From Zingiber officinale (taxonomy: Eukaryota; Streptophyta; Magnoliopsida; Zingiberales; Zingiberaceae): a stretch of DNA of 64,000 nt. The notes under the pieces were generated by a model, which did no database searches, was not told the DNA's origin, and saw only the letters and a list, made by a program, of their open reading frames with translations. A program made the position numbers and the translations under genes. The DNA is taken from contig NC_055996.1 of the NCBI RefSeq assembly GCF_018446385.1, forward strand, positions 128,574,532-128,638,531, read 5' to 3'. Below are positions 59,001 through 64,000 of the stretch, piece by piece. Within the stretch, counting starts at the first letter, position 1. Every line of letters starts with the position of its first letter.

Positions 59001-62000
59001 GTGTAAATAAAAAATTAAGCATACCATAAATATCAATGGCTGTTGATACTTCTTCTTCTGTGAAACCCATTTGAAGCAAGTGAAGTGTCTTATCCATCGT
59101 CCCGAATAAAGCCTCTGAAGCAGGTTCCTACAAAGTGTGAGCTCAAGGATCTGAAATTGCTTCATTGATAAATTAATCCAAATATTCAAAATGGAAGATT
59201 CAATCTCTAGCAACTATTGGAAATGCAAATGATTCAGAAATGAACTTTACATAGCAAACCTCTGCTTGTGAGCCACAGACAACCTACAATAATGACTATA
59301 CATGATACTGAAGCAAATAACTTTCATTTTTATCAGAAGAGAAAATTTCATCCAATAAAATAGAAACAATGGAATGGTTTTCTTGGTTTCAAGTTCCAAC
59401 TGGTTTTAGTCAGGACGACTGAAACACATCATTCCATCTAAAAAAAAAAAAATTGATACTGCAACAGAACCTAAACTGTGAGCATAGGTAGTCATGGATA
59501 GAATTGGTAAAACTAGGTCCTCTGGCAAAGGCAGGATTTCTTGTAGGTGGGGCACCAAGTACAGTGATGCCCTCATGGAAAAGAAAAGAGAATTGCAAAA
59601 GGGGGAGGGTAAGTCAATGTTAGAGAGGAGAATAGTTAAAGGAAAGAGAAATAGTGGTGAACTAAAGGTTATCAATCACAAGGTTAAAGTAATAACTTTA
59701 ACCGACCTTAATATGCTTCAATATTCTGTTTTTCATTGTTCATTTTTTAAAATTTTGGTAGGACACCCCAGCATTTTACATCCGTGCTCTTATAGTTTCT
59801 AAACATAAGATGGAGATTTTATGTGGCATGTGCCCTACCATGCATGCATGTCGTTCCCCATTCTACATTTGTACAACATTGTGTGGTGTAGTAAGGTTTC
59901 CAGGACCATGGCTTGCATCTAGGTGTCAGCAATCATCACAGGGAAAACTCCTCATTTACCCTCTTGGTTCCTCCTAATCATTGAGCAATGGGTTGGCATG
60001 TTTGCACAACATCAGATTTGTCGCAGCAAGGTCGAATGCCCCAGCACAAAACACCATATTAGTTGCAGCAAGGGTTGAATACAGCACAAAATGATGCTTT
60101 AATCCTTAATCATTTTACTCATAGATGAGGTATCTTTCATGCACAATTTTTCTATTACCTGCTTATGGTACTATAAAAGTGGATGAAGCTAGAGAAACAA
60201 CATTCTAGAGACACTTCTTCAGAGTTATGGAAGGTAGCTAGATTTTCAGGACCTGTACCATTGTTCATATACTCAAACAAGAATATTATAGAAAACGTAG
60301 GCATTATTGAGAGAGATATATATATAAGATGTAAATCTTGGAAATGATGGAGATGGCAAGTGAGAGAATAATCCAGAATCAAAAATAAACAAAAGGATCA
60401 GCGGGAAAAATGTTTTAAATAATGAGAAAGAAACCTCATCATTTTGTATATCGTTGACTCTTGAAGAGCCCACTGTTTGAGCAGTAACTATGAAATCAGC
60501 AAGTTCTGGCAAGTTAGCATCTTCACCTGCATAAAAATTGAACAGAGGATAACGTATTTTGCATTGTAAATAAAATTGAAGATGGAACTAGCAAAGACTG
60601 TATCTGTCTGATAAATTGACAGAAGACTTACAATGGAAACTTGGATTTTATCCAATGGGAAAATAAACATATTAGGATGATAATAAAGTTGAGTTAAAGA
60701 AGTAGTTCCAATTTTTTTCTGTATATTATATATGAGCAGAAAATAAACCAAGCCAAACCTCGAGAGACCATTGCAAGTATGATCTGCTATGATTATGTGT
60801 CCGCTACTGATGTCTCAGAAAGCACCATGAAAATACACTTCACTTGCATATCATCAATAGCATTTTAATATCATGACAGGTACAAGAATTTTATCAAATT
60901 ATAGCATACAAATCCTTAAATCACCAACAAAAATAATCATCTTCTCAATAAAAACCAAGGTTTAACACTCAAAAAAGACACACTCACACATGCATCAGTC
61001 CTTTTACATTCATTTCTCTTATGTTGCAGTTCCAATTCATGAAAAACAGAACGAACAAATGAAAATACTACATAAGAATAGGTTAACACAAGTCCTTAAT
61101 CAGATCTGAACATCTTTGTATGTACAATCATAAGCAACAAAAAAAAACCGATTCCTCTGTTCACAATCAGTTTCAAATCGGTGCCAACAGAACCTTCAGT
61201 TATAGTTATACATAAATGTGCTTGCAGTTTTCATCCAACATTGTGTCATATGTTTCTTGTTTTAACAAGCAACAGCCAACAACTCAATAAAAGATGCATC
61301 CAGTAAATAAGATAAAATGAAAAACTGAATGTGAACAGACAAGAAAATGAAAATATCAAGTAGCAAACAGCATTTAAACACATGAAAAAGTATTAAGTAT
61401 TTGAAAAGGCAAATAGCAAAATGCATTTGTTTGAGGAAAGTATGCCATGCCAAGCTGGTTAATTGCCAAATCTACTTCTTCTTCTGAAAAGTTCATCATC
61501 AGAAGGTATGATCTCTTGTCTCCATCTTGAAAAGAAGGCAAACTGGAATCCTGTGACCAATAAGAGAACATCATTAAAACAAGATAAACTTGGTTTGGTG
61601 ACAATTAGAAAAGACTGCCTATGTGATGGTGAAGTTGTGTGATACTGAAGCTGCAATTGACCTCCACCAACTAGGACTTCAGGCATTGACAAGGAGGTCC
61701 AAGACTAAATGGATGAGATATGTAGCACCCTAGTTTGCTGCTCATTGGAGGTTGTGAATAGCGAAGTTAATTTGTAAGGCCTAGATGAGTCCACCGCTAT
61801 TTTAAATATGTTTTGACATATAGTTGAGACCTATATCTCATTTGAGCAAGGTTGTTAAGTATGTTTTGACATATGGTAGAGATCTATATCTCAATTGGGT
61901 AAGGTTTTATTTCCATATGGATGTGCCTTCTGTAAACTTCTGATACAATCTTGAGATTATAATCCCTAGAGCCATCATAAGGTTCATCAATTGTAAACCT

Positions 62001-63336
62001 CAATCAAATCTTGAAAACATGCATTTCTTGCAAAAACCTGCCACAGAAAACTATGCTACTACTTCACTGTGTATGTAACAAGAAGAAGCAACTAATGGAT
62101 CGCTAGGTTTCCAACAACTTGAAAAGAAGAATCGGTTTATGCAGTACAAGAGTGGATGCTGTCGTTAGACCCATTGCAAATAGAACCAGAGAAGGAATGT
62201 ACTTCAAATAGTCAAAGAACACACCTCAAAGGTGAAATTGAACATTAAGAATGCATGTAAAATCAATATACTTTTGAGAGGAAAGAGTTCTGTGGAGCAT
62301 TTATCAATCTAAATTTCCACTGATGGCAACCTCCATGGCTACATGCATTCAATTTGACAACGTATACATTCAAGGAAAAAAAGGTAAGGGAAGTATCACC
62401 TTAGTATCAATATCATCATCCCACTCAACATCGGTCTCTTCCTTAACAAAACTTGAAAAGTCATCCAAACAATTGGATACTTCAGTGCTTGAACTCTGTA
62501 GTGTCAAATACATTTTTAGAAATTCACATTCATCTCAACATTAAAATAATTGCAGCAAAATAGTTGATGAGAGAAATAAACTGCAACAAGTGATGATTCT
62601 CTAAATTGAATAAGTATCCAACATAAGCTCCATTTTGATACTTTCCTATTAAATTTTTCCCCCCAGAAAATCGGTGCTTATTTCAGTCCTTGTATAGGCT
62701 AGTTTTTTTTTATTATTATTATTTATTAGGTTTAGTTAGTTTATTTCTTGGATGCTGTTTTATATCACGAGACGACCAATAAATGTCCTAATTAGGTGAT
62801 ATGAGATCCTGACAAATACACACATTAATCGAGAAAGAGAGACCAAAGAAGATTTGGTTAGTAATGATAAAATAACATAAAATTCATTTAAATATAGATG
62901 AGGAAATAGTAAGTGATCAAGCTCAATGGTATAGAAGGATCCATATAATCAACCTCCACTTAGTAGGATAAAGACTTAATTGTTGTTGTTGTTGTTGTTA
63001 TAAGATTCATTTTGATATACATATTTGCCTTATCTATGAGAAAATGTAGAGAATTGTAAGATTGCAATGACCACTCACCGACAGTTTGATAAGAACCTCT
63101 AATAACAACTCTGTATCAGCTTCACCTAACATAGATAAATTACAATTGATAAATATGACAGATGAGTGTTGAAAAACAGCATGAAAATGCTTCTTTTTTG
63201 GAACTATTAACATTTATTTATTATCAATATAAACCCACCATTTTCTTGGAAAACTTTGTCAACTAGAGCTGGTGCAAACCCCATGCCGACAAAGTAAGAC
63301 TTCAACTGACTAGAAGATGAGCTTGGAAAGCTTCGC
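56014..63336 (-). CDS. DRM3: DRM3-like domains-rearranged DNA methyltransferase homologue, 5' end not seen
   Basis: DRM proteins act in RNA-directed DNA methylation. DRM3 is a catalytically altered paralogue that supports DRM2 and Pol V transcripts. Visible exons are about 63336-63240, 63126-63079, 62497-62403, 61553-61452, 60527-60436, 59128-59023, 57847-57778 and 57330-56014. The N-terminal part has three UBA domains (MGFAPALVDKVFQENGE, MMNFSEEEVDLAINQLG, MGFTEEEVSTAIDIYG). The large last exon has the rearranged methyltransferase fold: PYFFYANVVDISEETWRRL, KWWPSWDTRKQLSCI, motif I VLSVYSGIGGAEVALHRLG, VVSVEAS, and the motif IV region LILGGNPGPYVLGG. Active DRMs read GGSPCNN there, so the catalytic Cys is replaced. 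The last residues are RSTMRRNN. The first exon(s) lie upstream in 63337-64000 or outside. Confidence 0.88.
57970..58326 (+). repeat. Possible short LTR-like insertion in a DRM3 intron
   Basis: A 357-bp stretch beginning tgatacaaaatagg, with an aataaa signal near 58264 and ending gctacatca, resembling short plant LTRs. No target repeat was found, so this is tentative. Confidence 0.3.
62925..63000 (+). repeat. 3' tail of an RTE-type LINE or derived SINE
   Basis: The order ggatccatataatc, acctccacttagtaggata, aagactt and then (TTG)n is the typical 3' end of plant RTE LINEs and of Au-type SINEs that share their tail. It lies in an intron of the DRM3-like gene. The 5' extent is not clear. Confidence 0.55.
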
Positions 63337-64000
63337 TAGATTAAACAAAGAAAATTAGGTAAGAGGAAAGACACATCAAAAGTTAGTGATAAACTACGGA
63401 TATTTCTCTATGTTTGTAGGAATTCCTTCAACAATAGACATCGAAAATGTTGATCATTAGTTCTAGGCAAAAGATTGTTGTTGAAATACCCCGCAGATAA
63501 GAACACCTTGGGAGAAAGATATCAAGAACAACATGTTAAAATTGCTACACAAAATTAAAAAAAAACAAAAAGATATCCGCACAACCTGACAAGTCCAAAA
63601 ATTTGGAAATTAATATGAAAAATCAAACATTGACAGATAGTTTACCATGCTACCATATTCATCATGGTAGCTCGTTAGGTAATTAGAGTTTTGATTATTG
63701 TTGTAAGTTTACAACTCATGCAAGTCCCAACTATTTGTGGTCGCTAAGTTCCGTTGTATCGGTAAACATGCACCATGATTGAATACTTCTTGCAATAAAA
63801 ACAATATATCAATTTTCAGAAGAATATATCTTCTCAATAGAACATTTCATATCCATCTTAACTATTATGTACTAGGAATCGCAAGGGTTCAAAAGATCCA
63901 TGAAGCTGACCTCAAAAAGTTGGCGCGTACGAAGGATCACACACAGTTTACATTTATAATGTAGTCAGTTTCACAAAAAAAAATTTTAAAGAAAAAACAG
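63337..64000. other. Upstream intron or 5' part of DRM3-like gene
   Basis: Precedes an acceptor AG at about 63337 on the minus strand, so it is likely an intron. No exon with recognisable DRM N-terminal sequence was found here. Confidence 0.4.

Noticed and set aside
59406-59802. ORFs on both strands in a DRM3 intron
   Set aside because: No recognisable protein family. The segment does not continue the UBA or methyltransferase text.

Overview
This window is nuclear DNA of a flowering plant. It holds spliced genes with GT-AG and a few GC-AG introns, a seed 11S globulin, a plant villin, a GeBP-type transcription factor, a DRM-type DNA methyltransferase, and many plant LTR retrotransposons, SINEs and DNA transposons. 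GC-rich exons set in AT-rich spacers, together with the retroelement families, suggest a monocot, perhaps of the ginger order (Zingiberales). That placement is inference.

Layout: 1-1110 is the 5' part of an 11S globulin gene (minus strand, cut by the window edge). 2368-3397 is an SRS/STYLISH-type regulator whose zinc finger is shortened. 3.4-12.2 kb is gene-poor. It holds a SINE, a MITE-like repeat, a solo LTR and a decayed PIF/Harbinger transposon interrupted by a hAT-like foldback element. 12.2-18.8 kb is a complete villin gene (22 coding exons, including an 11-nt microexon). A tRNA-His(GUG) follows at 18946-19017. 19.5-21.4 kb is a CYP709-like cytochrome P450. 22.3-23.6 kb is a single-exon GeBP/STOREKEEPER-like gene. 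24.0-25.8 kb is a second Harbinger fragment carrying the Myb-like ORF.

25874-43473 is a nest of retroelements. A Ty3/Gypsy Tat-lineage element (target repeat CTATA) contains a younger Ty1/Copia Sirevirus-type element (31240-39061, target repeat CATAT) and a minus-strand solo LTR (39581-40827, target repeat GTTCG). 43.5-47.6 kb is an array of inverted repeats holding another solo LTR. 47907-48380 is ubiquitin-ribosomal protein eS31 (RPS27a), with a TATA box and telo-box. 49767-51668 is a four-exon PP2C phosphatase using a GC-AG intron. 51.7-56.0 kb is AT-rich, with an LTR remnant and a remarkable run of SINEs. 56014 to about 63336 is a DRM3-like methyltransferase gene with three UBA domains and no catalytic Pro-Cys motif. 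Its first exon was not found in the window.

The host genes are unrelated housekeeping, cytoskeletal, metabolic and regulatory genes. No operon-like cooperation is implied. The most unusual items are the shortened SRS zinc finger, the catalytically altered DRM3-like protein, the villin microexon, the GC-AG introns, the SINE train, and the GC-rich palindrome arrays that sit upstream of TATA boxes in several LTRs and inside the Sirevirus.
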